A stretch of DNA of 64,000 bases from Sutcliffiella horikoshii. GTDB taxonomy: Bacteria; Bacillota; Bacilli; Bacillales; Bacillaceae_I. The stretch's first letter is position 1. Each line of letters begins with the position of its first letter. This document shows, piece after piece, positions 36,888 to 46,922 of this stretch. Below the pieces are notes generated by a model. It was given only the letters and a program-made list of their open reading frames with translations, searched no databases and had not been told where the DNA came from. The stretch lies in NCBI RefSeq assembly GCF_021991925.1, contig NZ_RXZI01000002.1, forward strand, positions 62,001 through 126,000, written 5' to 3'. The position numbers and the translations under genes were made by a program.

Positions 36888-38831
36888 TAGTGCGTCTTTG
36901 ATGACTTTTTTATAGGACAGGACAGACAGGAATCCAAAGATGGAGTAAAGTCCTGTATAGATAATCATCACGATAATCATCGGCGTCCATACTTCCGTTC
37001 CGAAGAAGAACCAGCCTGATTGTACAGCGAAGTAGCTGTGTAGCAACCCGACAACAAGTGGAATACCAAAATTAAATAGCTGTTTAGCCTGAATGCCTCT
37101 TAACAAGTCCCATTGAGTAAACCCTAATTTTCGTAAAATAGTATAGTTAGGTTTTTCCTCTTCACTTTCGTCCACCTGTTTAAAGTAAAGAATGCAGCCG
37201 GATGTGACGAGGAAGGTCAAACCAAGGAATCCTACGATAAACATCACAAACCCCATGTTGTTTTTCATGCTGTTACTTGTAAGCAGCTGTGAATCATTGG
37301 GTCCTGTACTCCCTAAATCCAGGTCCTCAAAAATAGAAATGGCTTGATTCAAATCTTGCTTATCAGAAATATCTATTCCCGTATATAAATAAGAGGATCG
37401 CTGTATTTCTTGATCTAAATCGACAGATAATCTTTCCATGACGGTATTATCCACTACCACTATCGGAAATCCACTTGATGTAAAGGGAAGGGATAAAAGG
37501 TAATCATCCCGTAATTCCAAATAGTCGAGGGGAATACGTTCTGTCATGCCGATGAGTTCTATCCTTCCGGAATCCTCAAAGCTGATAATGGAAGCTAGCA
37601 TACTGCTGAAACCGGTCAATATCGCTTCACCCTCTGATAGTTCAAGGCCTTCCACTGAATTCTCCCCGATAACAGCTGTCTGTATGGAAGCAATATCAAC
37701 ATATAGTCCTTCCGCATTTGAATTTATTACCTCTTCCATATTTACTTTTGCCTGGTACACTTCTATTTCCTTAGCAGAATAGAGGATATCTACTTCGTCC
37801 AGCGATTTTCTGAAGGTATCTGCATCCTCAGAATGATAAATGGAGAAATCATTCGGCACATTTTGTTCTGCGGATTTTTCGGCAGAATAATAAGAAATAT
37901 AACTTAACGACAACAAACCGATTGCCAAGGCAGAAACGGTGGTGATGACCGTTAACAGAAAGGCGTTCGATTTCATTCGGAACATGATGGAAGAAAGGGA
38001 CAAGACTTCGTTGATGGACAAATAACCATCTTTTTTCTTTCGGATCAAATGAAAGATAAATCGAACAGAGCCCTTATAAAATAAATACGTCCCGATAATG
38101 ACTGACCCAAGTATATAAATCATGGTCAAAAAAAGCATAGTAGCAGAGGTCAAGTCACCGTCAAACATTTTAGATGACATATAGTAACCGGAGCTGATAA
38201 GGCATAACCCAGCAATGCCAATGAGGATTTCCCAAACAGAAATTCGCTTGACCATTTCCTCTGATGAGGAGAGGACACGGAACAAGGAAAGAATGGTCTG
38301 CTTTTTGATAAAAAGATAATTCATCGCCATGATCAATAAAAAGATGCATCCAAACACAAGTAGCGTCTGCGAAAGAGCCTCTGGTGAAAAGCGTAACTGG
38401 GCAACAGAATCGACACTTGTCACCTTAAACAAAATCAGTAAAATGAGTTTGGAGAAAGAGAACCCGGCCAAAACCCCAAGCAAGATGGAAGAGAAATAAA
38501 GAAGGAAGTTCTCCATGGTCAGTATCCGGAAAATCTTCCCCTTTGTCATGCCGATTAATTGAAAGAGTCCAATCTCCTTGCTCCGGCGCTTGATGAAAAT
38601 CGTGTTGGCATAAAGCAAGAAGACAGTGACAATCCCAATTAATAAGACAGAAGCTGCTTTAATGGCACCTGCCCCTTTAATCGAGCCTTCTGCTGCATCC
38701 ATGGATGGATCGAATTGAAGCGTCACGAAGGCAAAATAAAGGGCCACAGTAAAGACCAATGCAAATACATAGAGCAGATAATTCTTTAGGTTCTTTTTTA
38801 AATTTCGAAGGATCAATTGATTAGTGCTCAT
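36885..38831 (-). CDS. BceB-type ABC transporter permease
   Basis: A 648-aa FtsX-like permease with ten predicted helices and a large extracellular domain of about 200 residues between helices 7 and 8 (roughly residues 310-520), the peptide-sensing layout of BceB. The [21 protein letters not shown] motif after helix 2 is typical. The start at 38831 ([10 protein letters not shown]) is chosen over an upstream frame extension that lies inside the ATPase gene. With the ATPase it removes cell-wall-targeting peptides from their lipid target and signals to the kinase. Confidence 0.9.
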   Translation of the reverse strand: MSTNQLILRNLKKNLKNYLLYVFALVFTVALYFAFVTLQFDPSMDAAEGSIKGAGAIKAASVLLIGIVTVFLLYANTIFIKRRSKEIGLFQLIGMTKGKIFRILTMENFLLYFSSILLGVLAGFSFSKLILLILFKVTSVDSVAQLRFSPEALSQTLLVFGCIFLLIMAMNYLFIKKQTILSLFRVLSSSEEMVKRISVWEILIGIAGLCLISSGYYMSSKMFDGDLTSATMLFLTMIYILGSVIIGTYLFYKGSVRFIFHLIRKKKDGYLSINEVLSLSSIMFRMKSNAFLLTVITTVSALAIGLLSLSYISYYSAEKSAEQNVPNDFSIYHSEDADTFRKSLDEVDILYSAKEIEVYQAKVNMEEVINSNAEGLYVDIASIQTAVIGENSVEGLELSEGEAILTGFSSMLASIISFEDSGRIELIGMTERIPLDYLELRDDYLLSLPFTSSGFPIVVVDNTVMERLSVDLDQEIQRSSYLYTGIDISDKQDLNQAISIFEDLDLGSTGPNDSQLLTSNSMKNNMGFVMFIVGFLGLTFLVTSGCILYFKQVDESEEEKPNYTILRKLGFTQWDLLRGIQAKQLFNFGIPLVVGLLHSYFAVQSGWFFFGTEVWTPMIIVMIIYTGLYSIFGFLSVLSYKKVIKDAL

Positions 38832-39582
38832 ACTGCACCCCACTAAGCACACCTTGTGTTCGCATGATGTCCTTGAAAAAATCCTGTCGCGTTTCATCCC
38901 CTCTGTTTAATTGTGTGTAGACTTGTCCGTCTTTAATAAAGATGATTCTGCTGCAATAGCTTGCCGCGACAGGATCATGCGTCACCATGATGATGGTCGC
39001 CTTGCGTTTCTTATTCAGATCACTCAACTTATCTAATAGATCAGAAGCGGCCTTTGAATCCAGCGCACCGGTTGGTTCATCCGCAAAAATGATGCTTGGC
39101 TCATGGATGAAGGCCCTTGCTGCAGAGGTTCTTTGCTTCTGGCCTCCGGATATTTGGTTGGAGTATTTATCTTTTAAATCAAATATGCCCAATTCATCCG
39201 CTACTGTCTTGAACTTTTCATCTGCAGTCTTCTTTGAAACCTTGGCAACGGAAAGGGGTAGAAGAATATTTTCTTTAACGGTCAATGTATCAAGCAGGTT
39301 GTATTCTTGGAAGATAAAGCCGAGGTGGTGCTTGCGAAATTCCGCTAACTGTTTTTCTTTCATGATCGTGATTTCTTTATTGTTTATTTGAATGGTCCCA
39401 TCTGTCACTTTGTCGATGGATGATAAGACATTTAATAGGGTGGTCTTCCCAGAACCGGAAGCTCCCATGATGCTGACGAATTCGCCTTCTTCCAAACTAA
39501 GATCGATTCCTTTTAGAACTTCTTGTCTGTTGAATCGATTACCGTAACTTTTTTGTATATTTGATGCATGCAGGATGCTCAT
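38821..39582 (-). CDS. BceA-type ABC transporter ATP-binding protein
   Basis: An ABC ATPase of about 253 aa with Walker [11 protein letters not shown]-loop QEYNLLD, signature ISGGQKQR, Walker [14 protein letters not shown] and switch His in VTHDP. This MacB/LolD-like signature is that of BceA. The ATG at 39582 follows AGGAG; the in-frame GTG at 39591 sits directly on that site. It overlaps the permease by 11 bases. Confidence 0.92.
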   Translation of the reverse strand: MSILHASNIQKSYGNRFNRQEVLKGIDLSLEEGEFVSIMGASGSGKTTLLNVLSSIDKVTDGTIQINNKEITIMKEKQLAEFRKHHLGFIFQEYNLLDTLTVKENILLPLSVAKVSKKTADEKFKTVADELGIFDLKDKYSNQISGGQKQRTSAARAFIHEPSIIFADEPTGALDSKAASDLLDKLSDLNKKRKATIIMVTHDPVAASYCSRIIFIKDGQVYTQLNRGDETRQDFFKDIMRTQGVLSGVQYEH

Positions 39583-39665
39583 GCGTTTCACTCTCCTTTT
39601 CTAACACCAGTATAGTACGGAGGTTTTTTCTTTTCCTGCGATTCTCCTAACAAAATGAAGAAGCG

Positions 39666-39683
39666 TGTGACAGTTTTGTCACA
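39666..39683 (-). promoter_or_regulatory. Candidate BceR-type operator
   Basis: TGTGACA and TGTCACA form a perfect 7-bp inverted repeat with four bases between. It overlaps the kinase stop codon and lies about 85 bases upstream of the ATPase gene. BceR-like regulators bind such TGTGAC-N4-GTCACA sites in front of their transporter genes. A weak terminator reading is also possible. Confidence 0.6.
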
Positions 39684-40683
39684 TGCTCCAAATATCTACA
39701 AATTCATTGTTTCTGGAAAAGGTCAGGATGAAGGTGGAGCCTTGTGCAGGTGTGGATTTTACATCGATGTATATGGAGAGCGCATCTGCTGCCCTTTTAG
39801 CCAAAAATAACCCCATCCCAGTTGCTGCCTGATTATGGTGATTGCTGGTGGAAGTGAATCCTTTATCAAATATTCTTGGCAAGTCACGGCTGCTTATACC
39901 TAGTCCATGATCTGTTATGGATAATATGATCAATCCATCATCAGTAAAGCTTTTTATTTCAATGTCCCCTGAATGGCTGTACTTGACGGCGTTGGTAAGC
40001 AACTGTCGAATAATAAAGGAAAGCCATTTACTGTCACTCACTACATTTCTTTCAGAAAGCTCCACATCAAATCCTATGCCTTTTTGAATGCACCACGATT
40101 GAAGGGTCTTGATTTCATCAAAGATTAGCGCTTCCATGTCTACTTTTTCCATATATAAATCATTTTCCATGGAGGGGATTCTGCGCCGATGAAGCTGTTG
40201 GTCGAGGAGAAGGTGTATGCGCAACCATTCATAAGTGATTTGCTTTTTCACTTTGGGATCATCCAGCCTATCCATCATCAGCTTCATTGCTGTCAGCGGG
40301 GTTTTTACTTCATGAATCCATGCAAGCATTTCCTCTTTCTCCAACTCTAACTCCTTCGTGTGTGCTGATTGTCGGCGTTTTTGGTATTGGATATGGTGGA
40401 CAAGGGCGGTTTGGACAACCTTTTCAAAAGGTAGATTTGCTTCCCTCATCTCTGAAAGATCCATGGTAGGATCCAATTCCTTTAGCTCCTTATAGAAAAT
40501 CGTTTCTCTCTGATAACGATATACAAGGAAACCGATAAAAAGGATGGTAGAAAGGAAGGTGTAATAGGCAATGGAAGTGATATTTATCGAGGCATCCAGA
40601 TAGGCGATGAAAAGAAGTAGTGAATGTATGCATAGAAAAAAAACCAGCCAACTTTGCCTTTCTTTTAGAAAAAGTTTAACCAT
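39679..40683 (-). CDS. BceS-type intramembrane-sensing histidine kinase
   Basis: A 334-aa kinase with two helices (about 13-30 and 36-54) and almost no extracellular loop, as expected for kinases that depend on the transporter for sensing. The phosphoacceptor motif is HEVKTPLTAMKLM (His about residue 124), and the ATPase part has N (RQLLTNAVKYS), DHGLGIS and GMGLFLAK boxes. It overlaps the response regulator by eight bases. Confidence 0.9.
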   Translation of the reverse strand: MVKLFLKERQSWLVFFLCIHSLLLFIAYLDASINITSIAYYTFLSTILFIGFLVYRYQRETIFYKELKELDPTMDLSEMREANLPFEKVVQTALVHHIQYQKRRQSAHTKELELEKEEMLAWIHEVKTPLTAMKLMMDRLDDPKVKKQITYEWLRIHLLLDQQLHRRRIPSMENDLYMEKVDMEALIFDEIKTLQSWCIQKGIGFDVELSERNVVSDSKWLSFIIRQLLTNAVKYSHSGDIEIKSFTDDGLIILSITDHGLGISSRDLPRIFDKGFTSTSNHHNQAATGMGLFLAKRAADALSIYIDVKSTPAQGSTFILTFSRNNEFVDIWSM

Positions 40684-41371
40684 GGATGTTTTCCTCTTCC
40701 CAAGCCATATAGCCTTGTCCTACCTTCGTCTCAATGTATTGACCAAGCCCGATCTCCTCCAAGCGTTTGCGAAGCCGGTTGACGTTTACAGTCAAGGTAT
40801 TATCACTCACAAATCTTTTGTCGTCCCACAACCGGTTTATGATTTCATCTCTGCTGACAATCGTGTTTTTATGTTCAATCAATAATTGCAAAATGAACAG
40901 CTCATTTTTGCTGAGCTCAATGGTTCCGTTAGGATTGGAGACCGTATTCTTCTCATAGTGAATGGTAGCTCCGGCCCATGTTTTCAAAGTGACTTTTTCG
41001 AAACTGTAATTATAGACGCGTCTTAGGGTAGCTTGTATTTTGGCAATAAGCACATCAAAATGGAACGGCTTTTGAACGAAGTCATCCGCTCCTAGCTGCA
41101 TCGACATGACCATGTCAGTCGGATGGTCTCGTGAAGATAGAAAGATGATGGGAACCTTGGAATGATTCCGGATCATCCTGCACCAGTGGAAGCCATCATA
41201 CTTTGGCAACTGGATATCAATGATGACAAGGTCTGGCTCGATGTTTGTGAATTCCTGCAGCACGGAGCTGAAGTCAGACACGCCATGCACATCATAAGTC
41301 CATTGCGTCAAACGTTCTTCCAATTCTGCAAACAATGTTTGGTCGTCTTCTATAATGAAAATTTTGAACAA
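40676..41371 (-). CDS. BceR-type response regulator
   Basis: An OmpR-family regulator with a receiver domain (EDD near the start, phosphoacceptor Asp in LVIIDIQLPKYDG, Lys in QKPFHFD) and a winged-helix C-terminus (NRLRKRLEEIGLGQYIETKVGQGY). The likely start is TTG at 41371 (MFKIFIIEDD), matching BceR family N-termini, with GGTGAT as RBS. In-frame GTGs at 41380 and 41383 would add four residues. Confidence 0.88.
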   Translation of the reverse strand: MFKIFIIEDDQTLFAELEERLTQWTYDVHGVSDFSSVLQEFTNIEPDLVIIDIQLPKYDGFHWCRMIRNHSKVPIIFLSSRDHPTDMVMSMQLGADDFVQKPFHFDVLIAKIQATLRRVYNYSFEKVTLKTWAGATIHYEKNTVSNPNGTIELSKNELFILQLLIEHKNTIVSRDEIINRLWDDKRFVSDNTLTVNVNRLRKRLEEIGLGQYIETKVGQGYMAWEEENIHG

Positions 41372-41440
41372 AGGTATCACCACACGTTTTTTTTCAGACT
41401 GTTGACAAACTCTAATTATATTTAGTTTTGCATTTTCTTG

Positions 41441-41572
41441 TTGTTCTTCGTTACAGGCGCTTCGCTTTCCAGCGGGCGGTCCGTAAGCCTCCTCACTCCG
41501 TTGCGGGGTCTTACCTGTCCCTTCCTCCCGCAGGAGTCTGCGCGCCTTTCACTACGATCAACATGGGTATTG
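41441..41572 (-). repeat. Bacillus-type GC-rich intergenic repeat, copy A
   Basis: In reverse complement this reads GTGAAAGGCGCGCAGACTCC, then CTGCGGGA, AGACCCCGCA, GAGGAGGCT and GGAAAGCGAAGCGCC. The same block order is found at 45541, 54366 and, shortened, at 59890. It is richer in GC than its surroundings. The 314-base gap between the response regulator and potD contains only this element and the terminator at 41654. Confidence 0.7.
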
Positions 41573-41649
41573 CATATTTCATTAAGATTATACTTTGTCT
41601 ACACACTGCAAGGAAATATTTCCTTTTATTGTAGCGGAAAAAATGGAAA

Positions 41650-41693
41650 AAAAGAAGGTGCCAGTCCTCCTTGCATGGAGGACTGGCACCTTC
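41650..41693 (-). terminator. Terminator of the potABCD operon
   Basis: A perfect 17-bp stem (41654-41670 with 41677-41693, arms starting GAAGGTGCCAGTCC) and a 6-base loop, followed on the minus strand by a T-run. Confidence 0.9.
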
Positions 41694-41697
41694 AAAC

Positions 41698-42771
41698 CTA
41701 TTTACTGTGCATCTTGAACTCTAAGAACAGTTCATTGTAATAAGCTAAGTTCCGTTTTCCGAGGTTCTCGTATACCTCAAGCTTTTCCGTCAATTCTGGC
41801 GGAGGATAGAAGCGCTCGTCACCTGTCAGCTCCTCATCAAGCAACGGCAATGCCGCTTTGTTTGGCGTTGAATAGCTCACATAATCGGTGTTTTCCGCTG
41901 CAACCTCCGCATCAAGGATAAAGTTGATGAACTGGTGGGCCGCTTCCACATTCTTAGCTGTTTTCGGGATGACCATATTATCAAACCAAAGGTTAGATCC
42001 TTCAATCGGTACGACATATTCAAGATCCTCGTTCTCCCACATCAATTCCGCCGCAACCCCGGACCAGACAAGTCCGATCGCAGCTTCTTCATTCTCAATC
42101 AGCATCCTGCTCTCGTCCCCCACAATGGCTTTGAGGTTGGGGGTGAGCGTATCGAGCTTTCTTTTTGCTTCAAGCAGGTGCTCTTTGTTTGTATCGTTTA
42201 AGGAATAGCCTAAACTGTTAAGGCCCATCCCCATCACTTCGCGGGCACCATCGATCAGGAGGATTTCATTTCTAAGATCCTCATCCCAAAGGTCGTTCCA
42301 GCTTGTAATCTCTTTTCCTCCAAGCATGGAAGGATTGTAGACAATCCCGACCGTCCCCCAGAAGTAAGGCACAGAATATTTATTTTCCGGATCAAAAGGA
42401 AGATTCATGAACCGCTCATCGATGTTCCCGAGGTTGGGGAGCTTCGAGTGATCCAACGGGAGGAGCAAGTCCTCCTGAATCATTTTATCAATCATATATT
42501 CAGATGGAACCGCGATATCATAGGTGGTTCCGCCTTGTTCTATTTTCGTTTTCATCGCTTCGTTGGAGTCAAAAGTCTCGTAAATGACCTTTACACCGGT
42601 CTCATCTTCAAACTGCCTGACCACATCCATGTTGATATAGTCACCCCAGTTATAGATGGTCAGGGTGTTACCGCCTGAGTACCCTTGAGAGGAGTTCAAC
42701 TCGGTGATCGTGTACCAAAGTACAGTCGAGACGACCACAACAGCAAGAAAGAACTGGACTAGTTTTTTCAT
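41698..42771 (-). CDS. potD: Spermidine/putrescine-binding protein PotD
   Basis: A 357-aa polyamine-binding protein with an N-terminal membrane segment (about residues 5-22, no lipobox Cys seen). The mature domain begins TLTIYNWGDYINMDVVRQFE, the PotD hallmark, and includes YDIAVPSEYMIDKM and FWGTVGIVYNP. It is the last gene of potABCD and overlaps potC by four bases. Confidence 0.94.
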   Translation of the reverse strand: MKKLVQFFLAVVVVSTVLWYTITELNSSQGYSGGNTLTIYNWGDYINMDVVRQFEDETGVKVIYETFDSNEAMKTKIEQGGTTYDIAVPSEYMIDKMIQEDLLLPLDHSKLPNLGNIDERFMNLPFDPENKYSVPYFWGTVGIVYNPSMLGGKEITSWNDLWDEDLRNEILLIDGAREVMGMGLNSLGYSLNDTNKEHLLEAKRKLDTLTPNLKAIVGDESRMLIENEEAAIGLVWSGVAAELMWENEDLEYVVPIEGSNLWFDNMVIPKTAKNVEAAHQFINFILDAEVAAENTDYVSYSTPNKAALPLLDEELTGDERFYPPPELTEKLEVYENLGKRNLAYYNELFLEFKMHSK

Positions 42772-43574
42772 CGTCTAACCCCCATTCCAGTGGGCTTATT
42801 TCTTACGGTGATGAAGTAATACACAATCACCAGCACGATTGTGAACAAGAACAACAGGGTGGAAAGTGCATTGATGTTTAAGGCGATTCCACGGCGCGCA
42901 AGCGAATAAATTTCTACAGAAAGTGTCGTAAATCCGTTTCCTGTCACAAAGAATGTGACGGCGAAATCGTCAAGGGAATAGGTCAGTGCCATAAAGAAAC
43001 CAGCAAATATTCCTGGTGTGATGTATGGCAGGACGACCTTTCTCATCACATCCCAACGGCTTGCTCCAAGATCATGTGCCGCGTCGATCAATGTTGGGCT
43101 CATTTCCAAGAGCTTTGGCAATACCATCAATACGACAATCGGTACACAAAAGGCAATATGGGAAAGAAGAACCGAATACATCCCAAGCTTGATCCCAGCC
43201 ATCGTGAACAATATCAGGAAGGAAGCACCGATAATGACATCAGGGCTCACAATCAAAACATTGTTTAAGGATAATAAGGTACTCTTTGTCCTTCTATTTT
43301 TAAACGAATAGATAGCGATGGCACCCATCACCCCAATAATGGTTGAAATCAACGCCGAAAGCAGGGCGATAAGTAGCGTGTTCAAAACGATAATCAGCAG
43401 TCGCGTATCCGCGAACAGCTCCCGATACCACTCCAATGTAAAGCTTTCAAAGTCATACATCGATCCCCCGCTGTTAAACGAGTAAAACACGAGGAAGAAA
43501 ATAGGTAAATACAGAATCGCGAAAATCAAGACGAGAAATAACGTCGATAACGGAGATGTTTTTCTATTACCCAT
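42768..43574 (-). CDS. potC: Polyamine ABC transporter permease PotC
   Basis: A 268-aa permease with six helices and the EAA loop DAAHDLGASRWDVMRKVVLP. The FTLEWYRELFADTRL extracytoplasmic stretch is typical of PotC. It forms the channel with PotB. Confidence 0.94.
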   Translation of the reverse strand: MGNRKTSPLSTLFLVLIFAILYLPIFFLVFYSFNSGGSMYDFESFTLEWYRELFADTRLLIIVLNTLLIALLSALISTIIGVMGAIAIYSFKNRRTKSTLLSLNNVLIVSPDVIIGASFLILFTMAGIKLGMYSVLLSHIAFCVPIVVLMVLPKLLEMSPTLIDAAHDLGASRWDVMRKVVLPYITPGIFAGFFMALTYSLDDFAVTFFVTGNGFTTLSVEIYSLARRGIALNINALSTLLFLFTIVLVIVYYFITVRNKPTGMGVRR

Positions 43575-43575
43575 G

Positions 43576-44379
43576 TTAAATTCCTCGCTTTCTGCTGCTT
43601 GTCATTTTCATGAATAGGAACATGATGATAATCAAAAATACGGCAATGGTCGAACCCATCCCCCAGTCTTGAGTGACAAGGAAATGCTGTTCAATTGCCG
43701 TTCCAAGTGTGATGACCCGGTTTCCGGCTATCAATCTTGTAAGCATAAAAAGGGATAGAGCTGGAATAAAGACAATCTGACATCCGACCTTTACTCCGTC
43801 CATCGTAAGAGGTAAGGTGACCCTCCAAAACGTCGTGAAACGGGAGGCACCAAGGTCATTGGCCGCATCGATCAATGTCGGATTCAACTCATTCAATGCG
43901 TTAAAAATAGGTAAGATCATAAACGGAATAAAAATATAGACCGAAACGAACACAAAGCTAAAGTCTGTGAACAAAATTTGCGTGGATCCGATCCCGATTA
44001 CTTCTAAAAAGCTGTTGGCGATTCCGTACGTACCGAAGATACCCAGGAAGGCATATGCTTTCAGGAGCAGATTGATCCAGGAAGGAACAATGAGCAACAA
44101 AAGCCATAAGTACTTATGACGGGTTCGTGTTAACAATAATGCCGTCGGATAGGCGATCAGTAGGGTGATGGCTGTGATCAAAAACGCATACCAAAACGAA
44201 CTCAACGTCATTTTTAGATAAACAGGTGTAAAGAATTTTTGATAGTTTTCAAGTGATAGATTGCCCTCGATGTTAAAAAAAGAATAATAGAGGACAAGTA
44301 GGATCGGCGCTATAACAAACAGCGCGATCCAAAGTGCATAAGGGATAAAATAAAGGTTTTTCGTCAGTCTATTTTCCAT
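43576..44379 (-). CDS. potB: Polyamine ABC transporter permease PotB
   Basis: A permease of about 267 aa with six helices and the EAA loop [20 protein letters not shown]. The ATG at 44379 follows GGAGAG and overlaps potA by 11 bases; an upstream start at 44397 would lie deeper in potA. Confidence 0.93.
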   Translation of the reverse strand: MENRLTKNLYFIPYALWIALFVIAPILLVLYYSFFNIEGNLSLENYQKFFTPVYLKMTLSSFWYAFLITAITLLIAYPTALLLTRTRHKYLWLLLLIVPSWINLLLKAYAFLGIFGTYGIANSFLEVIGIGSTQILFTDFSFVFVSVYIFIPFMILPIFNALNELNPTLIDAANDLGASRFTTFWRVTLPLTMDGVKVGCQIVFIPALSLFMLTRLIAGNRVITLGTAIEQHFLVTQDWGMGSTIAVFLIIIMFLFMKMTSSRKRGI

Positions 44380-45481
44380 GGCTCTCTCCGCTTGCAAGGG
44401 AATAGCCTTCTAGTCGTCTATCAAAATCTTCTTCCGATTCCCCAAGGCGCATGACGTGGATAGCTTCGGGGTCAAAGAATAAACCAATCTGATCCCCAAC
44501 GGTCGCTTTCTTGGTAGAGTGAACAAGCCACTCATTGCCTTCTTGGTCATAGCTGCTTATCTCATAATGAACACCTCTGAACAGCTGCGAGTCCACCCGT
44601 ACCTGCAGCTTGCCTTCTGCTGGCGTGGTGATGGCCAAATCCTCAGGTCGGATGACAATGTCCACCTTTTCGTCGTGTTTAAGCCCCTTGTCCACACACT
44701 CAAATTGTTTGCAGGCAAATTCCACAAGGTAATCCTTGATCATCCGGCCTTCAACGATATTGGATTCTCCAATAAAGTCGGCGACAAATCGGTTAATCGG
44801 CTCGTCATAAATATCTGTCGGGGTCCCGCTTTGAATGATTTTCCCTTCATTCAAGACGAAGATCTCATCTGACATGGCCAATGCTTCCTCCTGGTCATGG
44901 GTGACAAAAATGAAAGTGATGCCAAGGCGTTGCTGAAGTTCTCTTAATTCGTACTGCATCTCTGTACGGAGTTTCAGGTCCAATGCGGATAGAGGTTCGT
45001 CTAGTAGAATCACTTCTGGTTCATTTACGATGGCACGAGCAATCGCTACACGCTGGCGCTGACCACCGGACATCTCCCTGATTTCGCGAGTTTCGAAGCC
45101 TTCGAGATTAACAAAGCTAAGCGCTTCGGTCACCTTTTTTTCAATATCCGCTTTTTTCATCTTTTTAATCTTCAGCCCAAATACCACATTTTCAAACACA
45201 TTCAGATGAGGGAAAAGAGCGTAGTCCTGAAAAACGGTATTTACCTGACGTTTGTTGGCCGGTACATCGTTCATCTTTTTGCCGTTAAAATAAATGTCCC
45301 CTGCAGACGCTTCCGTAAATCCGGCAATCAATCTAAGGATGGTAGTCTTCCCGCAACCGGAAGGTCCAAGTAAGGTATAGAATTTTCCCCGTTCAATTTC
45401 AAAACTAACATCATTAAGCACAGCAGGATCGTTGTCGAACTGCTTGCGAACATCTTTAAACTGAATAATTGCGTTAGTCAT
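44369..45481 (-). CDS. potA: Polyamine ABC transporter ATPase PotA
   Basis: A 370-aa ATPase with Walker [11 protein letters not shown]-loop QDYALFP, signature MSGGQRQR, Walker [13 protein letters not shown], switch His in VTHDQEEA and a C-terminal TOBE domain (about 280-350). It is first in potABCD. The 330 bases upstream hold a repeat element and a terminator; I see no clear promoter. Confidence 0.94.
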   Translation of the reverse strand: MTNAIIQFKDVRKQFDNDPAVLNDVSFEIERGKFYTLLGPSGCGKTTILRLIAGFTEASAGDIYFNGKKMNDVPANKRQVNTVFQDYALFPHLNVFENVVFGLKIKKMKKADIEKKVTEALSFVNLEGFETREIREMSGGQRQRVAIARAIVNEPEVILLDEPLSALDLKLRTEMQYELRELQQRLGITFIFVTHDQEEALAMSDEIFVLNEGKIIQSGTPTDIYDEPINRFVADFIGESNIVEGRMIKDYLVEFACKQFECVDKGLKHDEKVDIVIRPEDLAITTPAEGKLQVRVDSQLFRGVHYEISSYDQEGNEWLVHSTKKATVGDQIGLFFDPEAIHVMRLGESEEDFDRRLEGYSLASGESHGK

Positions 45482-45540
45482 AGCAACCTCCCTATATATA
45501 AGCTTCTATTAATTGATTTCTGTAAAGTATCATCTAGCTG

Positions 45541-45664
45541 GTTGTTGGAGCGAGCAATAGGCGAAGATTCCGGCGCGAAGTAGCGTTAGGTGGAAACCCG
45601 GCAGGCGGGGCTCGAGGAGGCTCGAGCAGCGTCCCGTGGAAAGCGAAGCCCGACGCATCAACCA
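45541..45664 (+). repeat. Bacillus-type GC-rich intergenic repeat, copy B
   Basis: TTGGAGCGAGCAATAGGCG, then GGAAACCCGGCAGG, CGAGGAGGCTCGAG, CCCGTGGAAAGCGAAGCCC and ATCAACCAAC give the same block order as copies A and C. CGAGGAGGCTCG also makes a local hairpin. Confidence 0.65.
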
Positions 45665-45760
45665 ACATCCGTAATTAACAGAACAAACATGTATTTTCCA
45701 GTATATTAATTCGTGATTCGGAACAATTATACAGGAATGGTTTCAAAATACAATATAAAA

Positions 45761-45813
45761 AAACGCCCGTCCCCCCTAGCCAATTTATGGACAACGGGGA
45801 CAGGCGTTTTTTT
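45761..45813 (-). terminator. Terminator of the rluF-like gene
   Basis: AAAAACGCC-GTCCCC and GGGGAC-GGCGTTTTT arms pair with one bulge. It directly follows the gene on the minus strand. Confidence 0.8.
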
Positions 45814-46519
45814 ACCATTCTTTCGGTTCATAATTCAACTCTGCAAATAGCTGGCGTTTTTCCTTTTTGCTAAGGTCACGCCATTGACCCATCGGCAAGT
45901 TACCAAGCTCGATATTCATGATCCGGGTCCGCTGAAGGCGGAGCACCTCATATCCGAGCTCTGCACACATGCGGCGGATCTGACGGTTCAACCCTTGCGT
46001 CAGGATGATTTTAAAATCAAACTTTGAGAGTTGCTCCACTTCGCATGGAAGGGTTTTGGTTCCAAGTATTTTGACACCTTCGGACATCTGCTTCACAAAG
46101 TCCGGGGTGATTGGTTTATCGACAGACACCATATATTCTTTCTCATGCTTGTTTTCAGGGCGCAAGATCTCATTGATGATATCCCCATCGTTGGTCAGTA
46201 GAATCAAACCTTCCGATTCCTTGTCCAAGCGTCCAATATGGGAAAGGCGAAGCGGATGGTTCACAAGGTCAATGATATTACCCTTCACATGTTTTTCAGT
46301 CGTTGAGGTGATGCCAATCGGTTTATTCAAGGCAATATAAACATTGTCTCTTGCAATTCTGATTAGCTGTCCATTGACCAATACCTCGTCCCCTGGGTTA
46401 ACTTGTCCACCGATCTTGGCGACCTTACCGTTAATTTTAACTCTACCTTCTTCAATCAGTTTGTCGGCTCCGCGCCTTGAGGCGACACCGGAATCACTGA
46501 TAAATTTATTGATTCTCAT
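45812..46519 (-). CDS. rluF: 23S rRNA pseudouridine synthase (RluF type)
   Basis: A 235-aa enzyme with an N-terminal S4 RNA-binding domain (INKFISDSGVASRRGADKLI) and a RsuA/RluB/E/F catalytic domain with Asp in GRLDKESEGLILLTNDG. The C-terminal QGLNRQIRRMCAELGYEV motif and MGQWRDLS tail fit RluF, which modifies 23S rRNA near U2604. The ATG at 46519 (MRINKFIS) is preferred to a frame extension at 46603 that adds an unlikely hydrophobic leader. Confidence 0.88.
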   Translation of the reverse strand: MRINKFISDSGVASRRGADKLIEEGRVKINGKVAKIGGQVNPGDEVLVNGQLIRIARDNVYIALNKPIGITSTTEKHVKGNIIDLVNHPLRLSHIGRLDKESEGLILLTNDGDIINEILRPENKHEKEYMVSVDKPITPDFVKQMSEGVKILGTKTLPCEVEQLSKFDFKIILTQGLNRQIRRMCAELGYEVLRLQRTRIMNIELGNLPMGQWRDLSKKEKRQLFAELNYEPKEW

Positions 46520-46691
46520 ACTATTACACGTCCTTATATGAAAAATGAACTCACTCTTATATAGGAAGAGGAGAGAAAAATTTCTATATATGTACCCTAT
46601 CATACAATAAACAAAGGACCGCTTACAAATAGGGGGAAACGAGTAGGAAGGTGGAGGGGGGTGGTAGCGCTTTAGTGCTTTAACGGGGAGC

Positions 46692-46721
46692 GGGTCAGAC
46701 CCCTCTATGAGACCCCTCTAT
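46692..46721. repeat. GGGTCAGACCCC motif with short tandem repeat
   Basis: GGGTCAGACCCC is the same 12-base arm found in the 32747 terminator. GACCCCTCTATGA is then repeated in tandem. No U-run follows. The rest of 46520-46830 holds nothing I recognise. Confidence 0.5.
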
Positions 46722-46837
46722 GTAATTTCTACCAGTGAAGGTAGTAGAAAGCTAGTATTTATCTGCAATTTTTCGACAAGTTCTTGAATTAGGTCCTTTT
46801 ATTCATGGAATTATGATTATATTTGTAAAATCATATA

Positions 46838-46866
46838 TTGAAATATAATAAATTTAAGAATATAGT
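46838..46866 (+). promoter_or_regulatory. Candidate promoter of the nupN-type operon
   Basis: TTGAAA and TATAGT are 17 bases apart, about 57 bases upstream of the ATG. No purine riboswitch fold was recognised in the leader. Confidence 0.4.
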
Positions 46867-46922
46867 AATGTTAGTAAAGGTTTTCAATTTACTATCAATT
46901 TTAATTTTGGGGGAGTTCAAGC

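Noticed and set aside
46604-46922. Purine riboswitch before the nucleoside importer
   Set aside because: No conserved purine-aptamer junction sequence could be found; the leader is simple AT-rich DNA.
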